Shown piece by piece: positions 1 to 10,590 of a stretch of DNA of 64,000 bases; positions within the stretch are counted from its first letter, which is position 1; every line of letters starts with the position of its first letter. This stretch comes from Stichopus chloronotus (taxonomy: Eukaryota; Echinodermata; Holothuroidea; Aspidochirotida; Stichopodidae), in NCBI GenBank assembly GCA_021234535.1, contig CM037840.1:9898643-9962642 (forward strand), in the 5' to 3' direction. The translations under genes and the position numbers were made by a program. The notes under the pieces were generated by a model. The model was not told the DNA's origin. It saw nothing but the letters and a program-made list of their open reading frames with translations, and made no database searches.

Positions 1-1259
1 GAAATATACGCGCACAAGACATGCGTATATACGCGCACATGTTATCCGCATACGCATACAGGAAACGTGTACATACGCATATGAGAAAGAGTTTATATGT
101 GAAATCTTCTCCCATAGTCCCGCAGTACCGTATATCGAACAAACACAATGAGTAGATCCCGAAAAGGTGACGTCACAGTGATGCAAGGAAACGCCCTCCT
201 CGAGGGACAGCTACTACATTTAACACAAGTACACCATTTGATCTATGCGCTCCTAGCCATATAAAGGCCTTATTGTTCATTTATTTGTCCTCGGGGAGGA
301 CGCCGTTTTCTGTCGTTATGTGACGTCAATGCAAGGTCTATTCTCTCGGATGACTTAAATTTTCCTTACAGTACTGTAGGTCGGTGTCCCGCTCATGGTG
401 GAGGGGGGGGGGGGGTCTACTATAAGTATAAAACTCAAGTTTCCTGCTGATTGTGGGAGCTATTCTTAGCAAAACCTCTACCAGCAATAACGTGTGTAGC
501 CTACTCATGATCCCCTCAGAATGAGTGTTCGCTTAAAGGCACTTGAAGTCTTTCCACACCTACCGTACAAACACTCGACAAAAATACATGCGACACCTTC
601 CTCTGCTCCCCCCCCCCCCCCATTAAATGTTGAAATTTGAGATATCTTTTTGTTAGGACAACACTGATCTAGGGGGGGGGGGGGGGGAGTGGGTTATGGA
701 ATGAACGAATCTACTTCAATGTTGCTACATTAGCATACAAGTGTACTATCATTTTTGTCGAGGATTGAAAGGAATGAAAAAAAAATAGCTAGAAAATGTG
801 GCAGCAAACTAAGACGGGCTTTTAAACTCCGTGATATTGAACTTCACTTTTACACCAAAGTAATATCCATGAACATAACTTTTACTATGGCAGGGACAGG
901 AGCTGTTATAAGGACATTATTACTATTATTTTTGTTTCTCATGGGAGGGGATTCACGTTTTACCCATACAAGCAGAACGGCACCATCGGTAGCGTACCAA
1001 GATTGATATATTTTTTGTGTGTGTGTGTCAGAAAAGCCTCACTGCAGGAAATTGTACCTTTTTTATCCTCTTAAAACATCCAGATATTCTTTATTTTGAG
1101 ATCTCGTGCTTCAAAAGCTTTTCCAAAAATTAACAAAGAATGATAGTCTTTCGATAGATCATTTGCCCATTTTGGGGAGGGGTTAACTGCGTAGGTCCCC
1201 CCCCCCCCCGGTAAAACTCCCCCGTGAGAGGGGACAACCGGATTGTTGTCAACTTTTAC
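1..1259. other. Gene-poor flank with G/C homopolymer runs
   Basis: I see no convincing coding exon here. The stretch holds several runs of more than 10 G or C (near 405, 610, 675 and 1200). The last exon of Nudix gene A should lie here or beyond the window edge, because that gene ends at 1260 with a splice donor and not a stop. I searched by eye for a PGD-type continuation on the minus strand and did not find one. Confidence 0.5.
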
Positions 1260-2544
1260 CTGGTAATACCCGGATGAGACCATCTTTAAGTTCTATTACC
1301 ACTGGTACCTCCATTGACATGCCTCGATCCATTTGTCTAGCTAGATAGTTCTGTAAATCCGTGAACTTTGAAAAGTTTAATAACCTCGCACATTCGCTTA
1401 GCTGAGGCATCGGCAAACTTATCTCTTTGCGGTAGTGCATTCTGATTCCTTCGGCTGGTGTCAACCACTGCAATTTACAAGAAGGAAAAAAAAAGTGTAA
1501 GCAGATCTTCAAATGCCAGTGTACAGCCCTTGCTAACTTCACTGACTTTTAAGATAAAGTGTATTGATTACAAACACTTCTTTGATAGCATCTAATTCCA
1601 TAAAGCAACTACCGTACAATCTCTCATCCAACACATTACAAGTATGGGGGATAAGAAAAAAAAAAAGAATCGTTCCTTCAATCCCGTTCATTTAGAGGGC
1701 GGTATACATGGTGCAGTTTGTGTGTTTGCGTTGCCGCTTTATTCGGCCTCAGTATGTGCAATGTGAGACGTACCTTCAAATCAATCATTTCCACACGATC
1801 TACTTCTGCGCTAGGGAGCGTGTCCAAGGAACAACTGTAAAATATGGTATCGTACCTTTTGCCGACACCAAGTGGTGTCAAAATAGTGCTCAGTTCAAAC
1901 AAAGACCACAGATTTGGATAAATATCTAATTCTAAAAACATCTCCAGGAACTGGTAAGCATCTTCTTGGACTCTTCTCCGCCATTCTTGCTCGTTTATTC
2001 TCACGTTCTCGGAATCGAAGTAACTTGAGGAAGGAACGAATCTCTTTCCTTTCCTTAGAGCGATACTCCTCATTACGTCTGCTTTTCTGTTCGCTATCAG
2101 GACACCACTTTCTTCGAATGTCTCCCGAATGGCACATATTCTAAAAGCCACGTCGTTGGGTAAGAGTCCATGTGGCCTCGGAGCAGCTATCGGTCCAGCT
2201 CTGGGCTTTCCTTTCATGTGACTCCAACCAAAATCATCTCCTTTGGTTATACCAAGCTTTCTAAAAAGTTCGAACCATTTGGGGCTGAAGTCAGCTGGCT
2301 CAATGACCCCACCGGGAAAGACACTTGCCCCCGCGAACGAACGACTTCGAGGTTGCCTCTGTAAGAATAGTATCCGATAATCACAGGGCACTGCAAGGGG
2401 CCGACTGAGGTCGGTTAAGGGGCTACTGCGGTTGTTTAAGGGTTGCTCATCCTTGGATACGATCACCAAAGTAGCTGCTTCCTTCCAAGACCTTTGACTG
2501 ATTCCTCGTTGATCAGTTGCACTGCTATCAGTGGCGTCGGACAT
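1260..2544 (-). CDS. NUDT19-like: NUDT19-like Nudix hydrolase, copy A (3' end missing)
   Basis: Two exons on the minus strand: 2544-1774 (257 codons, starts at the ATG of MSDATD) and 1467-1260, joined in phase 0 through a 306-bp intron (donor AAG|gtacgt, acceptor ttgcag). A donor at 1259 (CCAG|gtaaaa) implies a further C-terminal exon that I could not find. The Nudix box is split as in NUDT19: PGGVIEP at about residues 77-83, then a roughly 55-residue insert, then RETFEESGV at 140-148 carrying the metal-binding glutamates. NUDT19 family members hydrolyse CoA and acyl-CoA in peroxisomes or mitochondria; that activity is inferred here. No in-frame ATG lies just upstream, so MSD is the likely start. 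The visible 326 codons compare with about 375 in the human protein. It is a paralogue of the gene at 10591-12906. Confidence 0.85.
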
Positions 2545-4013
2545 TGCTGAAATACGAGATTGAACAGCATTTACGTTCAAGCGAAGTTTATGTCTACGCA
2601 CGGTTCGAACTGACGCTGTTACCAATACCAAGGTTTCAATTGTAGGCTTACTAACTTGCGTATATTGCCGTAAATGTGAAGTAGTTTCATTGTGGGTGAC
2701 TTAATTTGTCGAACCCAATTACTGTACAGTTAAGAGATTCTAAAGGTCAGGTGCTTTGCATGACTTTGTAAACGTATTATGTAGGCTATTTAATGGCTAT
2801 ACCCTCGTATGCACCGTTACCTGTACTGCGTGAGTTGGTAGGGGTAACTGCACTTGATCGAACGATTGGCGATTGTTTATCCTATAGATGTAATTATGTG
2901 ATAATTAACATAAGTAACTGTAATTTAATTACACTGTCTTGGTGCAGTCACTGCTTCGTCGTGTTGCTTAATGATAGGCTTACCCATTAAATCTCAACGA
3001 GATATCGGTATAGCAGAGATTATATTCCCGATGAAATTTAAATAGGTATGCCATGTATGCCAATGTTAATGTTATTGAGAAATTATCCCCTTTGTTACGA
3101 ATGAAATCGCTTCACACATTTATCGCATTGAAGAAAAGCATGTAATCTGTACCTCTAGATGTGGGACTTATAAGCATATCAAGTGGATTATCAAGTACAA
3201 GAACAAAAAAAAAAAAAAACATGTATCGAAGGGTACCCTTGATAACACATGTGAGAGATAGCAATAGCCTGTAGTCGGGAGTAGGCTGCATAATAATGTA
3301 TAATAGTATAATGCTACCGATAAAAATGTGAGGATGTGTGCATGAAGTCAATTGTACACTGTCAATTGTAACATGAAGCAGGCACGTAGCCCCCCCCCCC
3401 CCCTCCAAAAAAAAGTAGTTTAAGTCATAATATAAAGGTCCAGAGTTTTGGAATATCAGTATAGGAAAGAAAAAAGGAAAGTCTAGCACCATTTTGCATT
3501 TAGAACTCTTGAAAGGGTTCTTAAAGAGGATTCCTAAAGAGGGTTCTTTAAAATTTTCAAAAGGTATGGTCAAGGGTGCCCTTAGTAAACATGAAAGACA
3601 GTTATCGGGCCACGGGTACTGTTGATGAACGTGTGACGATAGCAACCATTGAAGTTCAACGCCGCATGTAATGTGCAATCAATATGCCACCAAGGGAGTG
3701 CTTTCAGTAAAAATGTATTATCATGCAGTAAAAGCTGGTCCCTAAAGTTAAAACAAAATACCAAGATTTGCTGCAAGCCGTCAAGGGTCGTGTCATAAGA
3801 GTAACTGACAGTATAGCATGCAACCAAGGATATATACTGTCAACAAACATGTAAACAGTATGTCACTCCATTGTGTCAGGATTTCTACATTTGAATGATG
3901 GATGTAGTACGCCTGTGATGTAGCTGAATTCCTTCCACCCATTCACCGTGCTGTACACTCACTGTAGTGATAGACCCTCTTTAATTTGGATACAAATATT
4001 ATTTAATTTACAG
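2545..4013. other. Intergenic region between divergent genes
   Basis: This lies between the start of Nudix copy A (minus) and the membrane HNH-like gene (plus), so it probably holds both promoters. About 250 bp beside the Nudix start has patchy similarity to the region upstream of copy B (short shared blocks such as ctctaaaggtc and aattactgta), so the duplication included upstream sequence. From 3200 to 3750 there are loosely repeated 'caagggt...ataaac' segments and one C run at about 3390. The intron acceptor at 4012-4013 suggests an untranslated first exon for the plus-strand gene somewhere here. No coding exon is supported. Confidence 0.4.
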
Positions 4014-7000
4014 ATGTTGAACTTTTTTCTGATGAATCCAAGAGCACCGCATCACCTAAATGGAGAACATGAACCGAGTTCGAACTGCATCCAAATTTTC
4101 TGTGAGAAATGTTGCCATGCTCTGGGAGACCTTACACAGTCTGATGCCCTAAGACTTGCAGCAAGTTGGATGGTTGGAGCAGCAACGTTCCCAGCATGCA
4201 TTGGTTTCCTTCAAAAATTCGTATTGGCGCCATTGATGATATCCAGTATATCCCCTATGAGCAGCGTAATAGGAATATGCGTGGTATCATTGAGCGGTAT
4301 CACAGCTACCCACGTAACCTCAAGAGTTTGGAACTTTCTTGCAGGTAAAAAATCATAGATCTGCGATTACTTTCATTATTCGTCTATTTTAAATTTTCCC
4401 ATTAGACGTTCAGTAAAATTCTTCGATCGTAACCACAGCAACATCACGATGAATATTGAGCAATCCAATCGGGAGTGTACTGACGTCTGCGAGTTTCTTC
4501 TTTTTTTAATTTTTCATGTAGAAATGTAAAGGGAAGTAAGATTTACTAACCCTGCAAGAACTTCTTTCGAGTCCGTCTGCTTGCAGGTGGCAGATGCAGA
4601 GTACATGCCATGGAAATGTAGCAAATATTCCCCAATGTATGGGAAACGTTACTTACATACCATAATGGCAAACGGTATACTGTAGGCCTTATTATATATA
4701 CAGTAACGTGCGTGCATGCCGACGTCACAAAGGTACCGCCATTTCAAACTTTAGAAGTGCATTATCTTTGTAAAGAACAAAATTATCAGAAGCATATGTA
4801 AGTGCATATATTAAACATGGTAGGATTAAAACTTCCAAGTTTTTTATTCTTCTTTTTTTTTTCAAAATGTAAGTTGTGAATAGTCTGAGATGCGTACGTC
4901 TGTCTAATGCACCGTCATGTTTCTGTTCGTTTGTGTGTGTTTGGTTGTTTCTATCCTGTATCAGAAAGTCTGCCAGAAAACTGAGTGCACGTTATTTTAG
5001 AGTTTAATTAATTCATTTGATACTGACTGAGTCGTAGAGACTGTAGACTATGAGAAGAAGAAAAGAAAAAGTATAATTTCACAAGAAGCTAAACGAAATT
5101 ACTACATTGAGAAAGCCAATAATTAACCGCAATGTTGAAAATTTAAAAAAATAAACTATGTAAATATGACATCGTGAAGTTTTTCGTATATCTACCAGAT
5201 GAAACCGATTCTCCGGAGATCGACGGTCCAGAGGAAGCAGTGATTGTCGGCGGAGCTTCGCTCGCGGTCTTCCTTGCTCTGAGGGGAAAGTTGGAGTCTG
5301 TGCTTCCTAGCAATGTCACCTCGCCAGGTGAAAATAAAGTCATCCACGTGTCACGTGATTTTGTATATATGCATATTAAAGATCGTTTTGGAACAAAATG
5401 GCAGTATCCCGTGAAACTTATATAGCACCCCACAGTGGGATGTATTGAATGTTGGTCTCTTGAGAGTAAACGTCTTTTACTTTGCGCGATGATCTGCTGA
5501 TATTTCATTAACCAATCGTCCTGGACAATCTATATTCAGAAATTCGCAGAGACTCCTGCCTTGTAAGATTGAAATAAAATTGATAATGTAGGTACCTGGG
5601 AATCCTTAGTGATACGATGAAATGCTGATAGTTCAAACGGTTCCACTCTACGTATCAAAAACTTTCATGTCGTCCGGAAGGTTATGCAATGAATTTTGGT
5701 TTAAATTCTGGAGCAAAAAAAAAGTGTCGTGCAATCAGTTTCTATTCGTCATTGTACAAGGATGCCATCGATGATACTGCGCATCAAACAGTTTGTGGTT
5801 GGTTTCTATGCCAACGACTCACTGACTAAAACTGAAGGCGATATTCGTAAAATCTGAATTTTCTAGCATTTCACGCTACACATGTTTGTTTCTTGATATT
5901 GTACGGTATTTTTAGAATGTTTTCGCGGTTTATTCTTCTCAGGTGTCTTTGCCAAGGGGAGTTTACCAGCCTCTGAAAATTATGCTTCAAATTCCCAAAG
6001 ATTGAAAGTGATTTCGATCGGTAAGAGGCATGGTTGTCACACTTGTGGAGCCAGGTTCACCGTCAATGATTTTATCGCCGATCACCAGCCACCTCTAGCA
6101 GTAAGTATATACCAAAGCGTGTCGCTCTAAGTTACATGAATGTTGTGTTAGTAATGGGTACAATGTGTCCAATTAGCCAATTTCTCTCTTCTCTATTACA
6201 TTCCTTTTTGTCTTTGCCCTTGTTTCAAGTTTTGTCCAAACAGGTAATATTCCAGACCTGTCGCTGAAATAGTAAATTGTCACATTTTGCTTTGTAATGT
6301 CACACATTCCTATCTCGAGACATGTTTTATCATATCTTATATCACTTCACGAGTTAAAGATTGATTCCGAGACACGATGGAAGGTTAGGTCATCGGGTCT
6401 CGAGAGTCCTCGTCATGCATGATATAATGTAATGGACTGGATGGTCTGCAAACCAACACTAATGAATTATTCATGTAATCTCTAGGTAGGCTGTTTCCCC
6501 AGGAGTGTGTTTTTTACAGTAGATTTGTTCGTTTCGATTTGGGCAGTAATATGCAGTTTAGAAGGAGTTACGACTGAAAATTAAATTTATGCTAATCCTT
6601 TTCGATATTTTTTTTTCCGGTTTGAGAAGGGTCCCAGATTCATAAGGGATGAGTACAGGCTTAAAGCACCCTGTAACTTTTGTGTCATATATCAAATTTC
6701 TAGATGGTAACCAAGAAACGTTTCTTAATTCACACCTGCTTATACCCTACGGAAAGAATTAGAACATTGCTTTGATGCCAGGGTTGTTGCCGACATTCAA
6801 GCCAAGACTTACTGTAGTGTTCATAAATCAAAACGACTGGTTTTCTGTCCCGAATCAAGTTAGACTGGCGTATAGGAATGAGGTAGAGGGATTTTGCCAT
6901 ATGGAAATGATTAGAATGGACATAAGACTATAAATTCCCGCAGAATTTTATCAATTTCAGCAAAATTTCCCATTTTGTTTTTGGTGTACCCATGTTCATC

Positions 7001-7603
7001 AAATTACACGTCCGGAAACCGGTCCACTATGATAAACGCCAGAACGCGCCAAAAAGGTGAAAACTAATTTTGAAGGATAATGACGGGCAATGTCATAGCT
7101 ACGGACGAAACTTCTGATGTAATTGACGAAGTAGCAGACGACATGAACACTTTCATGTCAAGTTCCTAATACCCTTTAATCCCGTTGAATCTGTTCAGGG
7201 TGAATATTCTACTCGCTTCTGTTATCGATCACTTCAAATACTGTCAAACTCGGTGTTTATCAAGTATTTAGCCATGCATTATAACACGAGAAACATCTTT
7301 ACGTTTCAGGTCGTCAGACGGCAACGGCCTTCGAAACTTCAGATTTTCAAACGTTTGATCATGTTATTAAAAAGAAGAAAGAAGAGTAAGGCTATCGGCC
7401 AGTCGCCACAGCAACGATTTTACCCACAATGCAGCAGCTGCTCCACCCAGCAACTGTCCTACTTGAGTGCAGTGGCTAGAGGTCTCAGAACGCCGAACCC
7501 TGTCGTTACTCACGTGACTTCACTTCGTCTACGTCATTTATTCCTGCCGTTCCCACTCTTAGTTTTATCCGCTTACAAATTTTGTGCGCTTGGACTCGGC
7601 TAA
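4014..7603 (+). CDS. Multi-pass membrane protein with HNH-like CxxC/DHxP/CxxC motif
   Basis: Four exons with matching phases: 4014-4344, 5199-5327, 5943-6100 and 7310-7603, giving 303 aa and a TAA stop. The ATG directly follows a good acceptor (aatttacag), so a 5' untranslated exon is likely. There are hydrophobic segments at about residues 48-75, 80-101 and 122-139. They are followed by CHTC (185-188), ADHQPP (199-204), a basic stretch (207-232), FYPQCSSC (243-250) and a hydrophobic tail (280-300). The two CxxC pairs with DH..P between them resemble the zinc-binding core of treble-clef/HNH folds, where the DH histidine is catalytic. I do not recognise a named gene. A nuclease activity is only a possibility: a zinc-binding structural role in a membrane protein is equally open. 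Confidence 0.75.
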
Positions 7604-7751
7604 ATGTTTATTAAAAATCATGATCGCTGATTATCCCTTGGTAATATTAGTAGAAATACTGTGCACAATACAGTACAGTATTTTATTTTACTGTATATTT
7701 TATGTGTTCATTAAGAATTTGTAAACAAGATCGGACGCTAAGAGAGTATAC

Positions 7752-7757
7752 AATAAA
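7752..7757 (+). promoter_or_regulatory. Candidate poly(A) signal AATAAA
   Basis: A canonical AATAAA about 150 bp after the stop of the membrane HNH-like gene. It is a plausible end for that transcript, although AATAAA is common by chance in AT-rich DNA. Confidence 0.4.
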
Positions 7758-7990
7758 ATCGCATGTCTGTGGTGCAGTGGGGTTAAAAGGGGACAACCTG
7801 AGCGAATTGGTGAAGCTGGTTGTCTCTCAGGAATCTTTGAATATTTAATTTACAATACAAACTCATGTTTCTACTTAATGTAAATTCGATCTAAATTAAT
7901 TTTGATGTATTATTTTCTGCGTCATCATGTGTTGAAATATTAGCCAATTATCAAAAGTAATAATTGTCGCCAAAGAATGAAGCAGGTGAT

Positions 7991-8348
7991 TTAAAGGGAA
8001 GTATGGCGTTTGTTTTACAGAATTAAAAAATTCTCTTTTTTAAAACCAATATTTGTGGACGATATAATGATAGATTATCCAAAATAAGGAAGGACAGTGG
8101 CCCTCTATTCAAGAAACAAGGTTTCCATCATATTAGGAATTCAGTTAATTTGTTGCTTAAGAATAATTTCTTCACCCAGTCTTTCAAAGTTCAAACGATG
8201 CATCTTCTTTTATTCATCTTATGTATAATGTTTTGAAATGATAAACAACCTTTTTGCAGATGTTTATCGGGGCGGCTGGATAATTAACAGCGATTAAAGG
8301 TGTGTTCTTTGCGTGTTGGTGCATTGTACACGCCATATTTCCCTTTAA
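7991..8348. mobile_element. MITE with AAGGGAAATA-type TIRs (copy 1)
   Basis: This 358-bp element has near-perfect terminal inverted repeats (ttaaagggaagtatggcg at the left, cgccatatttccctttaa at the right) and TTAA at both ends, suggesting a TTAA or TA target duplication. It has no coding capacity. Internal blocks such as 'aaataaggaaggacagtgg' and 'gatgcatctt...' recur in copies at 30251, 38831 and 46940, and in the tandem units at 53-63 kb. The superfamily is unsettled: TTAA hints at piggyBac, but the ends begin AGGG and not CCC. Confidence 0.75.
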
Positions 8349-9028
8349 GTTATGCACTTTACAACCGAGAAATTAAAATATTTTCTGCTTTATGAAAAAA
8401 ATTAGACGTCCGCCTTTTCATCTCATTTTTACTCGATCCCTTCTCAGGTGAATTGCTTGATGTATTCATTAATTTCAGTTAACCAGTCGTTTCGAGTTTG
8501 ATGCCACCTGCTCTTAAAATGTTGACTGCATAAACCTACCCTGTGTTTCAAAGCATTGTTCTGAGCAAGCTAATTATGTAACATGAGTTGACTAAAACAA
8601 TGAATTGTATGGACCTTCAGCCGTCGAACAAAGGAAAGAAATACCGTCGACTGAATAAAGCAGCTTACTTTTACTTCATTTGGTGCTTCTTCTTTTTTTC
8701 CCAGTCTCTTCAATGACAGCTCCATGCTTATATTATCTTTCCAGGAGACGTTGCTATCCTCATATACTGTGAGAATCTTACGGTACAATATTCAAAAGAA
8801 TTTGTCACATCCTAAAGTGTTTCATTGTCGTATAATTTAACCCTAATAACAACAGTTGTTATGATCTGATATTTAGGTGACTGTCCTTCTTTTTTCAATT
8901 CCACATATTTATTGCTTCAGAAATGTCTATAGCTTCGATTCATTTATCAAGTCATTGCTATCAATGTCAAGTGGAGGACATTGAAGGTGAGGGCGTGTGA
9001 CATTACACACCATCGTGAAGCGACCGTC

Positions 9029-9235
9029 ATGTTTGAAAGTAAAACGGTTCAAGTTCTGGCATCGCTTCAAGTTTTCCTCTTCGGTCTCGCTCAAAGTGAC
9101 GGTTTTTGCAGCGTCCGGAGAGTTAATCGTCGGATAAGAATCGTCACCTGTTCAGAGAGACAGCCGAAGACGTTACCTTGTCAAATAGTTGAGAAGAGAT
9201 TTAGCTCTTACGATTACGATAACCGTATTACTTAA
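9029..9235 (+). CDS. Possible small secreted cysteine peptide (doubtful)
   Basis: An ATG-initiated 68-codon frame. Residues 8-22 are hydrophobic (VQVLASLQVFLFGLA) like a signal peptide, followed by three cysteines and many basic residues, then a TAA stop. No homology is recognised, no splice sites tie it to neighbours, and a frame this short can occur by chance. It sits between the membrane HNH-like gene and Nudix copy B. It could also be one exon of a longer gene or be non-coding. Confidence 0.2.
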   Translation: MFESKTVQVLASLQVFLFGLAQSDGFCSVRRVNRRIRIVTCSERQPKTLPCQIVEKRFSSYDYDNRIT

Positions 9236-10590
9236 CATCGTCATACAGTGTCTGGACGGTAGGGAAGAAAAGCAAGTATTTATGCCTAATACGTGATGTA
9301 GACCTTTTAACATTTTTTTCTTCAGGGCAAAATTATAATGATACATTACGAAGTAATTTACAGGAAATATTTGCAAGTAAAAGTGGTTAAAGCTGGAATA
9401 TGAGTTGTACTGGCGATCGCCTGCAGTCACCACGTTTGTTCTCCCGTGTATCAGGCAAGAGAGAGTAGGGTTAAACTAACCCATCACAAAATCTGAAAGA
9501 ACTATATGCCCTCATCTCCCAGATATTGGAATGTGAGAATTGTCTCGTCATTTTTGTTGGCCCTACAAAATTCAGACTTTACAAGAAAGCATAGCAGTCA
9601 ATCACCGTTCCTTGAAATCAAACAGGCCAATGGGAATGAATGGGAAATATCCATGCAAAAAAATAGGGGGGGAGGGGGCTTAAACTGCATCTTTTTTTGT
9701 AGTGACTGTGACATATTCTTCAGAATTTTGAATTTCATCGACAAACGTTCTACTCATATTGAAGCTTTAATATGCAACCTATATAAGAACGTTTTGTACT
9801 TGCGACGATGAAAGCATACATTCCCTAACAGAAATGTTTGCACTGCATGCAGTAACTTTACGTGGCATATAGTTTTAAGTTTTAATGAGCCCATCTCATG
9901 CTTTCAGTGGCACTGCAGGGCACTGTGTGGTAGCTATGACGCCTTTTCAAACTTTATGCACTCTAACCGTGAGTGCGTGTCATCGTGTATACAGTAGAGG
10001 GAAGTTTACATGAAGAGAGTAACAAAAAGTGCTCCACTTTGAAGGAGGACGCATTACGTGTAGGTACATGAGGGTACGCCTACAGCTAATATGCGTACAT
10101 TATATGGGTATGAGAGAGAGAAAATAACACATGGTAAACTTCCTCTCAAAGGATCCGTAGACATGCAAACAAATGACCAGGCAACTCCCTGATCCAGCCA
10201 CTGATCTCTCTGTATGATTAACAGATCAGATCTGTGGATGCAACTAAGGCGATGAGTGGACGGAGGTACAGATGTGGTTTCACCAACATCAGATGATCAC
10301 CCCTCTGTTTTAGCTTTGAAGGACATGCGTACACTAGCTGGATTGCACGTTTAAAGGGCAAGCTCAAACTCTGTCGCAGTCTATGGTTAGTGGTGCCCGT
10401 CTTTCTCACAATCGAATAGAAGTATACTTCTTTAAAAGTGAATAAACGACAACAAGCCAGGCGATTGGCGACAAACTAAGATGGTCTTAGGATGTATAAA
10501 TCGAATGTTTACAAATGGGCGTGTGCAGTACATTATAAAACAAAAAAAAAAAATCGAATATATGGGAAAGAAGATTATTGTCAGTTTCAC

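Noticed and set aside
1071..1283. 70-codon minus-strand frame overlapping Nudix A exon 2
   Set aside because: It is a shadow in another frame that reads through a C run; no motif, and the NUDT19 frame explains the region.
2545..2631. In-frame extension upstream of the Nudix A start, rich in Arg and resembling a mitochondrial presequence
   Set aside because: It begins with TTG, not ATG, and copy B has unrelated sequence there. The shared ATG (MSD) is the better start.
3112..3678. 188-codon minus-strand frame
   Set aside because: Low-complexity translation across a C run and an A run; no recognisable domain or splice logic.
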